Made by a program: the position numbers and the translations under genes
IMG/VR virus record: IMGVR_UViG_3300049197_000009
Span: 1 to 60,177 of that record
Reading direction: 5' to 3' (one strand)
Length of the DNA: 60,177 bases
From: a virus
Notes under the pieces: generated by a model
What the model saw: only the letters and a program-made list of their open reading frames with translations
Databases searched by the model: none
What the model was told of the DNA's origin: nothing
In this document: one piece after another, positions 33,597-40,232 of the stretch
How the letters are laid out: every line of letters starts with the position of its first letter
Position numbering within the stretch: the stretch's first letter is position 1

Positions 33597-34345
33597 TTTG
33601 CCTTCGAGTCCATATCAGCAAGGACAACCAGTTGATCGGTGGTCAGGGCGTAGTAGTCACGCATTTCCTTCGTGGTGTAGTCGCCAGCGGCAATAGAGGC
33701 AACCGCCTGATCGAAGCGCTTGCTGTTGAGCGGCTCCTTGACTGGTGGCGCTTGCGGAGTGTCGCGCACTTGGCCATGCCCAGCGCCGTCATCGTCCGGC
33801 ATATCACTGGTCGCGAGGCCGCAGGCGCCCAAGAGGCTGTAGCGCTGGAGGTAGGTGATCGCGGAGGAAATCTGCTGAATGCCGTTCTTCTTTCCGGAGT
33901 TGTCCGGTGGCGCTTCCAAAGACGTGGACTTGCTATGGCCCAACTTGTGCGTAAGCGTACAGGTGACAACGATCATGCCGCTCTCAGGCTGCTTCGTGTC
34001 CCAGTCGTGACTGATGCCGTTCGCCGCAAGCAGGCCAATCACAGCCTCGCAGATGCCGCCGAGTGTGGCGTGGTTATAGCTCGTACCGGAGAACGAAACA
34101 TTTTTCTCCTTGTAGATTGTCGGCGCGGTCTTTTTGAACTCGGCCATAGCCTCAACGAAAGCCATGCGTGCCTTGTTGGCCTCGTGGCGCTCTTGCAGTT
34201 CCATAAGCTTTTCCAGGCGGTCCAAATCCGCGCCGCTATCCAACGCATAGCGAAGTAGATCAGCGGGGCCGACAGATTGGCTTGGGGCACCAAGCGGCGT
34301 TTCGGCGCGAACCACCATTTGACCGTTTTCGATTACTTCACTCAT
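33593..34345 (-). CDS. erf: Erf-family single-strand annealing protein
   Basis: 250 residues; the ATG at 34345 is chosen because AGGA lies 6 bases upstream, while it abuts the ATG at 34351. Erf signature: MAFVEAMAEFKKTAPTIYKEKNVSFSGTSYNHATLGGICEAVIGLLAANGISHDWDTKQ and ITYLQRYSLLGACGLATSDMPDDDG. It anneals complementary single strands; with the exonuclease and NinB-like protein it forms the phage recombination system. Confidence 0.92.
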   Translation of the reverse strand: MSEVIENGQMVVRAETPLGAPSQSVGPADLLRYALDSGADLDRLEKLMELQERHEANKARMAFVEAMAEFKKTAPTIYKEKNVSFSGTSYNHATLGGICEAVIGLLAANGISHDWDTKQPESGMIVVTCTLTHKLGHSKSTSLEAPPDNSGKKNGIQQISSAITYLQRYSLLGACGLATSDMPDDDGAGHGQVRDTPQAPPVKEPLNSKRFDQAVASIAAGDYTTKEMRDYYALTTDQLVVLADMDSKAK

Positions 34346-34353
34346 TGTCATTC

Positions 34354-34446
34354 CTATAGTTTGAAATACTTGATTGCCAGGTACAGCGCGTTCTTGCGCT
34401 CGAACCCGTATCCGCGCCAGCGCCGGTATTGGGTGATCAGCTTCAT
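34354..34446 (-). CDS. Very small basic protein
   Basis: 30 residues, MKLITQYRRWRGYGFERKNALYLAIKYFKL. ATGA overlap with the upstream stop and position 8 bp from the Erf gene support it. The RRWR...ALYLAIKYFK pattern resembles tiny conserved phage early proteins. Confidence 0.6.
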   Translation of the reverse strand: MKLITQYRRWRGYGFERKNALYLAIKYFKL

Positions 34447-34661
34447 TTCTTAATCTCGTCGTACGCGGTCATCTGGCGGCCACGGCGGTCAAGGTCGGCG
34501 TACTTGTCAACCTTCTTGGCGATCTGGTCGCGCAACTTTTCTTCGTCGCGCTGGTCCTGGTGCTGCGCGCCGCCGAGGCAGGCAATCACGACGAAGGCTC
34601 CGAGCAGGCCAAGAGCGAAGCCGAGCAGGCTAGGCAGGGCTTCTTCTTCGCGGCGGGTCAT
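34443..34661 (-). CDS. Small membrane protein
   Basis: 72 residues from the ATG at 34661 (ATGA overlap). One membrane segment (LLGFALGLLGAFVVIACLGG), then a charged helix (DQRDEEKLRDQIAKKVDKYADLDRRGRQ). Confidence 0.65.
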   Translation of the reverse strand: MTRREEEALPSLLGFALGLLGAFVVIACLGGAQHQDQRDEEKLRDQIAKKVDKYADLDRRGRQMTAYDEIKK

Positions 34662-34900
34662 GGCGCGCTCCGTGGCTTTCTCGCGAGGCCGCGCCACATG
34701 AATTCGTACTTGCTAAGTTGTTCGGTTGCGGTTGCGTCTACCTTGTCGGGCGCACTGCCGCAGCAGATTGTCCAATTCACGCCATTAAAGTAGTAGAAAG
34801 GGAATGGCAAAATCCTCCCGTTCAGCGCACGGCGCTCATAGATTCCGACGCGGTTCGGCTTTACGTCAGGTGGAAACCACGGCGTCAATTTCGCGCTCAT
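34658..34900 (-). CDS. Small early hypothetical protein
   Basis: 80 residues. TPWFPPDVKPNRVGIYERR...YYFNGVNWTICC is a compact beta-rich domain of a type repeated across phage early regions (TPWFPPxVKPxRxGxY). Function unknown. Confidence 0.68.
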   Translation of the reverse strand: MSAKLTPWFPPDVKPNRVGIYERRALNGRILPFPFYYFNGVNWTICCGSAPDKVDATATEQLSKYEFMWRGLARKPRSAP

Positions 34901-35007
34901 ACCACCACCCCCAACAAGCCATCAAGCAGGCCGCACGCCAGCACGATCAAAAGAAGGATCGCGATTGCGTGGCGATTCTCGCGGCTGGTAGTTACTTGCT
35001 GATCCAT
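34897..35007 (-). CDS. Tiny membrane peptide
   Basis: 36 residues, MDQQVTTSRENRHAIAILLLIVLACGLLDGLLGVVV, one membrane segment. It has a strong AGGAGG ribosome site and a 4-bp overlap with the next gene. Confidence 0.65.
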   Translation of the reverse strand: MDQQVTTSRENRHAIAILLLIVLACGLLDGLLGVVV

Positions 35008-35144
35008 GTTGCCTCCTGTTGGTTGAAGTGGTAAATCGGGCTACCTTCATCGCTACGTACGGCTAGGGATCTCTGAAGTTAATCTTCGCCCTGAGCCTTA
35101 ACGGGGTCGGGTACTATCCGCCCAAATCCAGTCATGCGACCACC

Positions 35145-35214
35145 ACAAGAGAGAACCCGGAGACTGGCTCAACTGGCCGGGGCGCTTCGCTGATTTGCCC
35201 GGACTCTCTCTTGT
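35145..35214 (-). ncRNA. Structured intergenic element in the PL operon
   Basis: 10-bp perfect inverted repeat (ACAAGAGAGA with TCTCTCTTGT) closing a 50-nt G+C-rich internal region that can itself fold (ACCCGG/CCCGGA). It lies in the 238-bp gap between the genes at 35007 and 35246, so leftward PL transcripts would contain it. It could be an RNA regulatory element, antitermination or processing site. Confidence 0.4.
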
Positions 35215-35245
35215 AGCCACCCCTTACGAGGGTGAGGCGAACTAC

Positions 35246-35581
35246 TCACATGCCATGCTGCTCTGCGAGGCGCGCGAGGCGGCGATGCTCCATGTGCGCC
35301 AGATGGGCCTTGTGCGCTTCCAGTCGTTCAGTGGTTGCCATGCGCGTTGCGCGGGAGGCGGCGAGGCCTGCGCCATACGGCGTGAAGTTGCTCGACGCTA
35401 CGCCCTTGATGCCAGTGCTGAAAGCGTGACCGGTTTCACTGCGGGCCTGACGCTGCTTAGCGCGCGACGATGCGCCGCTACCGCCTGCCTTCACGTCCTT
35501 GTTGATATCTTTCAACGCCAGATTGGCGATGTTGCGGCGGGCCTTGTAATCGCTGAAGCTCTCGTTCTCGTTGCGCTGCAT
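35246..35581 (-). CDS. Basic early protein
   Basis: 111 residues, rich in Arg, Lys and His (SSRAKQRQARSETGH; HKAHLAHMEHRRLARLAEQHGM). CCGGAGTAGCAC gives the ribosome site. Near the front of the leftward operon, where lambda has N; an RNA- or DNA-binding role, possibly antitermination, is conceivable but unproven. Confidence 0.6.
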   Translation of the reverse strand: MQRNENESFSDYKARRNIANLALKDINKDVKAGGSGASSRAKQRQARSETGHAFSTGIKGVASSNFTPYGAGLAASRATRMATTERLEAHKAHLAHMEHRRLARLAEQHGM

Positions 35582-35776
35582 GTGCTACTCCGGTTGGTTA
35601 AGTGGTTCCGCGCTCGCCCATCGGGCCGACTGCGCGGAGAGTCGGGGCTACCGCCCAAAGGGTCTGATTTCCTGACCTGACCAAGGCAAGCGCCACAGAT
35701 GAAAGTGGATGGCGGCGCGCACTCCTACTGCCGCTACCGCCTCATGGGCGGCTTGCGTGGTGCTGTGGTGGCGCTG
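35582..35776. other. Intergenic 195 bp in PL operon
   Basis: No convincing ORF on either strand. G+C-rich with short inverted repeats; probably untranslated leader for the basic protein gene. Confidence 0.4.
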
Positions 35777-35989
35777 TTAGATCGCGCAGTAGACCAGCGC
35801 GCCCGCATCGACATACGATTTGATGGTGCGTTGCATTTCCAATTCGGGGACGCGAAATCCGACCAATCCAAGCATGTCGCCGTTAGGCAGATAGTTCGTG
35901 CCTCGAAACTGCTCGATAACGTACCCGCCGTTTGGCCAGCACACTAAGCGTTGACCGTTGCGCCCGAAATGCCCTTGCGTTATGTCCAT
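35777..35989 (-). CDS. Small early hypothetical protein
   Basis: 70 residues, MDITQGHFGRNGQRLVCWPNGGYVIEQFRGTNYLPNGDML...; GGA ribosome site upstream. Beta-rich; no family recognised. Confidence 0.6.
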   Translation of the reverse strand: MDITQGHFGRNGQRLVCWPNGGYVIEQFRGTNYLPNGDMLGLVGFRVPELEMQRTIKSYVDAGALVYCAI

Positions 35990-36037
35990 GATCGGTATTC
36001 CTTTCGGTAGTCGCGCCGCCAGCGGCGGCGCTGTTAG

Positions 36038-36304
36038 TTAAGCCGCCAGCCCGTCGCAATCGAAGCGCGCAATCTGGTAGTTGATCTGGCTCTCGCGCCG
36101 CGCCGTCGCAATCGAGCGATCGGCAAACTCGTTCATCGCGTCGTAAGCCTTGCCAGGAATCAGCGCGCCGATGCTGCGCTTGTCGCCGCACAGGGCCACG
36201 TCTTGAACATCCGCCTCGCCGTCGAAGTCGCCGTACAGGTCAACCACGATATCCATGTACTTGTAGCCAGAGGCGAGCAGCTTGTAGGTCGAGTTGATGT
36301 TCAT
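36038..36304 (-). CDS. First gene of the leftward early operon
   Basis: 88 residues from the ATG at 36304 (MNINSTYKLLASGYKYMDIVVDLYGDF...), about 28 bases downstream of the predicted PL start. An in-frame ATG at 36367 is within the -35 box and rejected. Acidic to neutral, helical C-terminus; not N-like in composition. Confidence 0.65.
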   Translation of the reverse strand: MNINSTYKLLASGYKYMDIVVDLYGDFDGEADVQDVALCGDKRSIGALIPGKAYDAMNEFADRSIATARRESQINYQIARFDCDGLAA

Positions 36305-36338
36305 GGTGTTCTCGGTGTGTTTGTTGAGGCGATGAGTA

Positions 36339-36367
36339 ATTATCGGTGTTCCAATATTCAATGTCAA
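36339..36367 (-). promoter_or_regulatory. Leftward early promoter PL
   Basis: On the minus strand: -35 TTGACA (36367-36362), 17-bp spacer, -10 GATAAT (36344-36339). Operator a overlaps the -10 box and operator b touches the -35 box, as at PR. Confidence 0.8.
36342..36355. promoter_or_regulatory. Operator a (OL)
   Basis: ATCGG-TGTT-CCAAT, 14-bp dyad. One of four related sites; centre 25 bp from operator b. Confidence 0.75.
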
Positions 36368-36380
36368 TAGGGATACCGAT
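36367..36380. promoter_or_regulatory. Operator b (OL)
   Basis: ATAGG-GATA-CCGAT, 14-bp dyad related to operators a, c and d. Confidence 0.72.
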
Positions 36381-36447
36381 ATTTCTTCGATATTTCTGAT
36401 AAAATGAGTCCGTTGCTATGAATTAGTGGTCACGCTGGGAGTTGCGG

Positions 36448-37029
36448 ATGAAAGTGCGGAATTACCTAGAGGCAAAGTACGGAGTCGGAAATGCAACGAC
36501 GTTGCTCTATTGCGAGGCGAAGGCGTTTGGCATTCAGTACCCACCGGCGAGCGGCTGGCTCCGCCTGCACGGAGACATCGAGATTGATTCAGGGATGGCA
36601 AGGCGGCTGCGAGCGGCTTTGGAAAAGAGCGACAAACCATCGGCAAAGGATGGTCTTCGGGTGTTGGATATTGCGTGGCTGGAGCTTAAATCTTCGCCCG
36701 ACGCCACAGGCGATCTATTTCTTCAGTCAAAAGCCTGGAAGCGGCTGCGCATTCAGGCGCTCAACAAGTATGGCCGGAAGTGCCAATGTTGCGGCGCTAG
36801 TCCGTCCACCGGGGCCGTGCTGAACGTGGATCATGTCCTACCGCGCCGCCTGTTCCCGGCTTTAGCCTTGCATCTGGATAATCTGCAGGTGCTATGCGGT
36901 GATTGCAACGAGGGTAAGGGAAATTGGGATATGACCGATTCCCGGCCTGGCGCACGATTGCAGCCCGTTCGAGCGGTGCGAGCAATGCGCGCCCGCCTTA
37001 CTGGCGGCGGGATGGGGCGCGCCAACTAA
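36448..37029 (+). CDS. HNH endonuclease in the immunity region
   Basis: 193 residues from the ATG at 36448 (GGGAG 7 bases upstream); the TTG at 36442 is rejected. N-terminal 90 residues of unknown fold, with IEIDSGMARRLRAALEKSD. HNH domain with two C-x2-C knuckles: CQCCGASPSTGAVLNVDHVLPRRLFPALALHLDNLQVLCGDCNEGKGNWD. Placed between OL and the repressor gene and reading opposite to PL, where lambda carries rex. Could be a superinfection-exclusion nuclease or a homing-type element. Confidence 0.82.
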   Translation: MKVRNYLEAKYGVGNATTLLYCEAKAFGIQYPPASGWLRLHGDIEIDSGMARRLRAALEKSDKPSAKDGLRVLDIAWLELKSSPDATGDLFLQSKAWKRLRIQALNKYGRKCQCCGASPSTGAVLNVDHVLPRRLFPALALHLDNLQVLCGDCNEGKGNWDMTDSRPGARLQPVRAVRAMRARLTGGGMGRAN

Positions 37030-37250
37030 GTCCGATCTAGCAGTAGCCGAAGCATTCCCTTGATCTCGTCGGCCAGCCGCCTCATTTCTTCCATGTGTTC
37101 CGTTTGTAGTCTTGCAAGTATCTCAGCGTTCAGCGACCGACCGTTGTGTTCTGCCGACGCTCTAAGTTGATCCCGTAGCTCGCTCGGCAATCGGAGTGCC
37201 GTCTGTACATAATCTACCTGTTTCGCTTTTTGTTTGGGCGGTTTCGTCAT
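37026..37250 (-). CDS. Arc-type ribbon-helix-helix repressor
   Basis: 74 residues. VDYVQTALRLPSELRDQLRASAEHNGRSLNAEILARLQTEHMEEM is the Arc/MetJ ribbon-helix-helix pattern (strand residues QTALRLP contact DNA). Convergent with the HNH gene (4-bp overlap) and divergent from the gene at 37435; the dyads at 37294-37306 and 37375-37390 are candidate sites for it. Confidence 0.85.
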   Translation of the reverse strand: MTKPPKQKAKQVDYVQTALRLPSELRDQLRASAEHNGRSLNAEILARLQTEHMEEMRRLADEIKGMLRLLLDRT

Positions 37251-37293
37251 CGCCCGATTTTTTCACGGGCCACCGTGCCAAAGTGTGAACTGT

Positions 37294-37306
37294 TTCCATT
37301 ATGGAA
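37294..37306. promoter_or_regulatory. Dyad upstream of the Arc-type gene
   Basis: TTCCAT-T-ATGGAA, 44 bp upstream of the repressor start. Candidate autoregulatory operator. Confidence 0.45.
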
Positions 37307-37374
37307 GCGGCAATGTGAGAATTCGTTACTTTTCAGTGGGTAAATTAGGCATAAAAGATACCTTTATTCTAATT

Positions 37375-37390
37375 GTAGGATCATTCCTAC
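37375..37390. promoter_or_regulatory. Dyad upstream of the gene at 37435
   Basis: GTAGGA-TCAT-TCCTAC, perfect 6-bp arms, 45 bp upstream of the start. Surrounding DNA is A+T-rich and probably contains the promoter. Confidence 0.5.
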
Positions 37391-37434
37391 GGTGGTACAT
37401 TAGCTAGTGAATAATTTTACGGACGTACACTTAT

Positions 37435-37641
37435 ATGAATGTTGAGCAACAGTTGTTGAAGTCGTTTTATGCGTCTGATGGCAGGGGAAGGTTGGCAATA
37501 CTGGAATACGCCGCCAGCATGGCCGAGGACTGGCCTGATCTCGGTCTAGGTCTAGGGCAGATCATCGCCGACCCGGCTTGCCTCCCTGGTAGCGAGCTTG
37601 ATAATCTCGAACCGCCCCCTATCGTCGGTCCGTCGAAATAG
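37435..37641 (+). CDS. Small protein resembling the repressor C-terminus
   Basis: 68 residues. Residues 6-36 (QLLKSFYASDGRGRLAILEYAASMAEDWPDL) resemble the last 30 residues of the repressor on the opposite strand (GLLDLFRRTDDRGRFEIIKLATREAS). It has no HTH, so it might interact with the repressor or be an orphan dimerisation domain. Its last 90 bp overlap the repressor gene antisense. No good ribosome site is visible. Confidence 0.6.
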   Translation: MNVEQQLLKSFYASDGRGRLAILEYAASMAEDWPDLGLGLGQIIADPACLPGSELDNLEPPPIVGPSK

Positions 37642-37926
37642 ATCAAGAAGTCCAGCCTCATCCTCGTACGCAAGAATCATTCGAGCCTGCCGCCCAGAAA
37701 ATGCCGCAGCATCGTTTGTGGCTCGCGGTAGCCCCTTCCCGGTCTCAAGCCAAAGCGCATTGACGCCGCATGCAGCAGCGATTGACGCAATCAGCGTAGT
37801 CGCGTGAGACACCCCGGTCTCCAACTCCGACAGTGAGCCTTGAGCCATCCCGACCCTCTTAGCTAGTTGCTTCTGAGTCAGCTTCGCAGCCTTGCGAGCC
37901 TCTCTTATTCTTGTTCCTATAGACAT
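37552..37926 (-). CDS. Short HTH phage repressor (CI/C-like)
   Basis: 124 residues from the ATG at 37926. HTH at residues 6-60 (IREARKAAKLTQKQLAKRVGMAQGSLSELETGVSHATTLIASIAAACGVN). No LexA/CI-type peptidase domain, so it is not expected to self-cleave after RecA activation; an antirepressor or other signal may induce. C-terminal GLLDLFRRTDDRGRFEIIKLATREA likely gives dimer contacts. Divergent from the Cro-like gene with operators c and d between. Confidence 0.87.
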   Translation of the reverse strand: MSIGTRIREARKAAKLTQKQLAKRVGMAQGSLSELETGVSHATTLIASIAAACGVNALWLETGKGLPRATNDAAAFSGRQARMILAYEDEAGLLDLFRRTDDRGRFEIIKLATREASRVGDDLP

Positions 37927-37950
37927 AACGATATTATCCGTTGCAATTAA

Positions 37951-37964
37951 ATTGGTATTCCGAT
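37951..37964. promoter_or_regulatory. Operator c (OR)
   Basis: ATTGG-TATT-CCGAT, 14-bp dyad; its last base is the first of the PR -35 box. Confidence 0.77.
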
Positions 37965-37992
37965 TGACAGCAAATATCGGAGTGCCTATAAT
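37964..37992 (+). promoter_or_regulatory. Rightward early promoter PR
   Basis: Perfect sigma-70 consensus: TTGACA (37964-37969), 17-bp spacer, TATAAT (37987-37992). The ATG of the Cro-like gene begins 8 bases after the last -10 base, so the transcript is predicted to be leaderless. Confidence 0.9.
37976..37989. promoter_or_regulatory. Operator d (OR)
   Basis: ATCGG-AGTG-CCTAT, 14-bp dyad inside the PR spacer and -10 box; centre exactly 25 bp from operator c. Confidence 0.75.
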
Positions 37993-37999
37993 TTGACTC

Positions 38000-38203
38000 A
38001 TGAACATTCCTTTCACTATCTCAGGCTTGCGAAAAGCCGGTCTTACCCAAGCGCAAATCGGTGATGCGGTCGGCCTGAAGCAGTCGAGCATCAGCGAGAT
38101 GGAGGCTGGTAAGTGCGGCGTCACACGCCCAACGCACGGCCTCGTAACTGGCCTGGCATCACTGGCGAAAAAATACCTGATCGCCACCGAGCCACCGCCT
38201 TGA
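38000..38203 (+). CDS. Cro-like HTH protein
   Basis: 67 residues; HTH in residues 8-40 (GLRKAGLTQAQIGDAVGLKQSSISEMEAGK), followed by a short C-terminus. First gene from PR and divergent from the repressor: the cro position. It should bind the same operators and favour lytic growth. No ribosome site precedes the ATG, in keeping with leaderless translation. Confidence 0.85.
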   Translation: MNIPFTISGLRKAGLTQAQIGDAVGLKQSSISEMEAGKCGVTRPTHGLVTGLASLAKKYLIATEPPP

Positions 38204-38256
38204 CACCTCTCAATCAACCCGCAACACGTTCCAACTTTCCCCCACAGGAGCTAAAA

Positions 38257-38508
38257 GTGAAACCAGCAACCCGAACCATCGTAGTTAAAAGCTTGCTCAA
38301 CCCTGACGAATTTCTCGATTTTGAGCGGGCCTGCGCAACCAGTGATGTGCCACAAAGCCGCATCCTCCGCGACCTCGCCACCAGTTGGTCGCGATGGATG
38401 AATCGTACAACCAGATCGCGGCGACGAGAAAGGCCCGGCGCTGGCCAACACATGGCCATGTTTCCGAGCCGTCGCGGCGGCGCGCCAACCCCTCCAATGC
38501 GGCTTTGA
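38257..38508 (+). CDS. Ribbon-helix-helix-like small regulator
   Basis: 83 residues from a GTG at 38257, chosen for ACAGGAG 6 bases upstream. N-terminal TRTIVVKSLLNPDEFLDFERACATSDVPQSRILRDLATSWSRWM resembles ribbon-helix-helix DNA-binding proteins; the rest is basic and Pro-rich. Confidence 0.65.
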   Translation: MKPATRTIVVKSLLNPDEFLDFERACATSDVPQSRILRDLATSWSRWMNRTTRSRRRERPGAGQHMAMFPSRRGGAPTPPMRL

Positions 38509-38548
38509 TCGCGTAGGGAAGGGCGCCTAACCAACATAGGGAGGCCAT

Positions 38549-38725
38549 TTGAGTTTGAAAGAGAACGCGCTTCAGAGGTTGGTCGAGTATCGCGCTGCAC
38601 ACCTGGTTGTAAAAACTGCGCCCGAGGGAAAGAAATCTCAGGCGATCAGGCAGCGCGAGAAAGCCCATAGCGATTTGCTGCTAGCGGCAGAACTCTACGA
38701 AAAGCACGTCAAGCCTGATCGCTGA
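38549..38725 (+). CDS. Small hypothetical protein (TTG start)
   Basis: 58 residues from a TTG at 38549 with GGGAGG just upstream: SLKENALQRLVEYRAAHLVV... Helical and charged. Support is the ribosome site and its fit between neighbours. Confidence 0.5.
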   Translation: MSLKENALQRLVEYRAAHLVVKTAPEGKKSQAIRQREKAHSDLLLAAELYEKHVKPDR

Positions 38726-38797
38726 AAGGAAGCATGGACACCAACATACGACTTCGCCAGCCGCACGAGCTGGCCAACCAAAACGAAGGGGATGAAG

Positions 38798-39046
38798 ATG
38801 ACACAGTACAACCCGAATCAACTGCTGGACACGATGCTCGACAATCTGTGCTTGAAGAATGATGCGGCGCTGTCGCGTGCGCTGGATGTGGCGCCACCTG
38901 TTATCTCGAAGGTAAGGCACCACCGCTTGCCGGTCGGCGCATCGATGCTGATCCGTATGCACGAAGTGACCGACATCCCGATCCGCGACCTCCGCGCCTT
39001 GATGGGCGACGTTGCACCGAAATTCCGCGCCGCTGCACTCGGCTGA
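38798..39046 (+). CDS. CII/HTH-like early regulator
   Basis: 82 residues from the ATG at 38798 (AAGGGG 6 bases upstream; the ATG at 38792 is in frame too). LLDTMLDNLCLKNDAALSRALDVAPPVISKVRHHRLPVGASMLIRMHEVTDIPIRDLRALMGD is a helix-turn-helix protein related to phage Cro/CII-type regulators. A 42-codon ORF from 38734 overlaps its start and may be a leader. Confidence 0.72.
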   Translation: MTQYNPNQLLDTMLDNLCLKNDAALSRALDVAPPVISKVRHHRLPVGASMLIRMHEVTDIPIRDLRALMGDVAPKFRAAALG

Positions 39047-39054
39047 CAAAACAA

Positions 39055-39081
39055 AAGGCCGGATGTCAGATATCCGGCCTT
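39055..39081. terminator. Hairpin after the HTH gene
   Basis: Perfect 10-bp stem (AAGGCCGGAT with ATCCGGCCTT) and 7-nt loop. On the minus strand a T-rich run (TTTTGTTTTG) follows, so it should terminate leftward transcripts best; on the plus strand no T run extends beyond the stem. Confidence 0.6.
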
Positions 39082-39098
39082 CACAAAACGAGGAACAC

Positions 39099-39311
39099 AT
39101 GAACCGCATTGTATCCGATTTTAGCCAGTCCGCGCCGCACGTCCGTGCGCCATCTCACACTTCGGCGTTTTCGTCCGAGGCAATCGCTGATGGCCTGCTG
39201 GCCGACATGCAAGCACTGATCGCAGATCGCACCGCTCGCCAGCGCTACTACCGGGATCACCAGTTCTGCATAGCGGAAGCTGCGGGCGAAGTTGTGGCGA
39301 GGGAGGTATAA
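39099..39311 (+). CDS. Small early hypothetical protein
   Basis: 70 residues from the ATG at 39099 (GAGGA upstream). MNRIVSDFSQSAPHVRAPSHTSAFSSEAIADGLLADMQALIADRTARQRYYRDHQFC...; helical C-terminal half. Function unknown. Confidence 0.62.
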   Translation: MNRIVSDFSQSAPHVRAPSHTSAFSSEAIADGLLADMQALIADRTARQRYYRDHQFCIAEAAGEVVAREV

Positions 39312-39313
39312 AA

Positions 39314-39808
39314 ATGCTCGCTCCAATCAATGTCAAAGATATGAAGGTGAGGCTGTCTTATGACGGCGAGACTGGGATATTCACTTACAAAAATGGGAGA
39401 AAATCGGGCCAACGCGCTGGCTGTTTGAACGGGCAAGGTTATCGCCGTTTGTGTATTCGATCAACATATATTGCCGAGCATCGGGCGGCATGGGCGATGC
39501 ACTATGGTTCCTTTCCAGGCGAAATTCTTGATCACATTAACGGGATCAAGAGTGACAACAGAATTTGCAACCTGCGCTTAGCAACGCCATCTCAAAATGT
39601 CGCCAACCGTGGGCTGAAATCCAACAACACGAGTGGGCTAAAGGGGATAACTAAGCTGCCGCATGGTCGCTGGCAGGCGCAAATTCGAATAGACGGAAAA
39701 TCAAAGTACCTAGGCTCCTTTGATACCAAGGAAGACGCTGCGGCAGCATACGCAGTGGTGGCTGGGCGTGCCTTTGGTGAGTTCCACAATTCAGGGATTG
39801 CATCATGA
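39314..39808 (+). CDS. HNH endonuclease with AP2-like domain
   Basis: 164 residues. HNH core IAEHRAAWAMHYGSFPGEILDHINGIKSDNRICNLRLATPSQNVANR, then an AP2-type segment GLKGITKLPHGRWQAQIRIDGKSKYLGSFDTKEDAAAAYAVVAGRAFGEFHNSG. Free-standing homing-type nuclease; distant paralogue of 28958-29461. ATGA-coupled to the next gene. Confidence 0.9.
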   Translation: MLAPINVKDMKVRLSYDGETGIFTYKNGRKSGQRAGCLNGQGYRRLCIRSTYIAEHRAAWAMHYGSFPGEILDHINGIKSDNRICNLRLATPSQNVANRGLKSNNTSGLKGITKLPHGRWQAQIRIDGKSKYLGSFDTKEDAAAAYAVVAGRAFGEFHNSGIAS

Positions 39809-40230
39809 CCAAGCCACTCCAATCCATCCACGCCACCCGCGTCCCAAGCAATCACACCGCATCATATCGCGCCTCCGAGCACATCTACGAGCGCGGCCCG
39901 ACCCTCGCCGCTGACCTGTTCGCCGCTGGCTATTTCGGCGCGAAGAAATTCAATCGCAACGCCACGCTTGAACGCGCCATCGCAAGCGGCTGGTTGATCG
40001 AGTGCGACGACAAGATCGACATCAGCCCGTTCGCCCGAAAGCACTTCGACCAGATCGAGCGGCCCGAGACGCCAAAGCAGAAGGGTGAGATCGCAGCCAA
40101 GCGCGAGTACAACGCCTACTTGCAGCCGCCGCTGTCGAAGCGATATCTCACGAGCTCGCGCGGAACCCGTGACGATGCGCCTACCTGGTCGCATCGCGGC
40201 TCCGATCATCACTTCTTTACGCAGGCGTGA
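39805..40230 (+). CDS. Early hypothetical protein
   Basis: 141 residues. ASYRASEHIYERGPTLAADLFAAGYFGAKKFNRNATLERAIASGWLIECDDKIDISPFARKHFD is probably a winged-helix domain. Basic tail with RYLTSSRGTRDDAPTWSHR. Function unknown. Confidence 0.65.
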   Translation: MTKPLQSIHATRVPSNHTASYRASEHIYERGPTLAADLFAAGYFGAKKFNRNATLERAIASGWLIECDDKIDISPFARKHFDQIERPETPKQKGEIAAKREYNAYLQPPLSKRYLTSSRGTRDDAPTWSHRGSDHHFFTQA

Positions 40231-40232
40231 CT

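Noticed and set aside
38734-38862. 42-aa ORF with a good ribosome site
   Set aside because: It overlaps the HTH gene at 38798 by 65 bp and has low-complexity acidic sequence; perhaps a translational leader, not listed as a gene.
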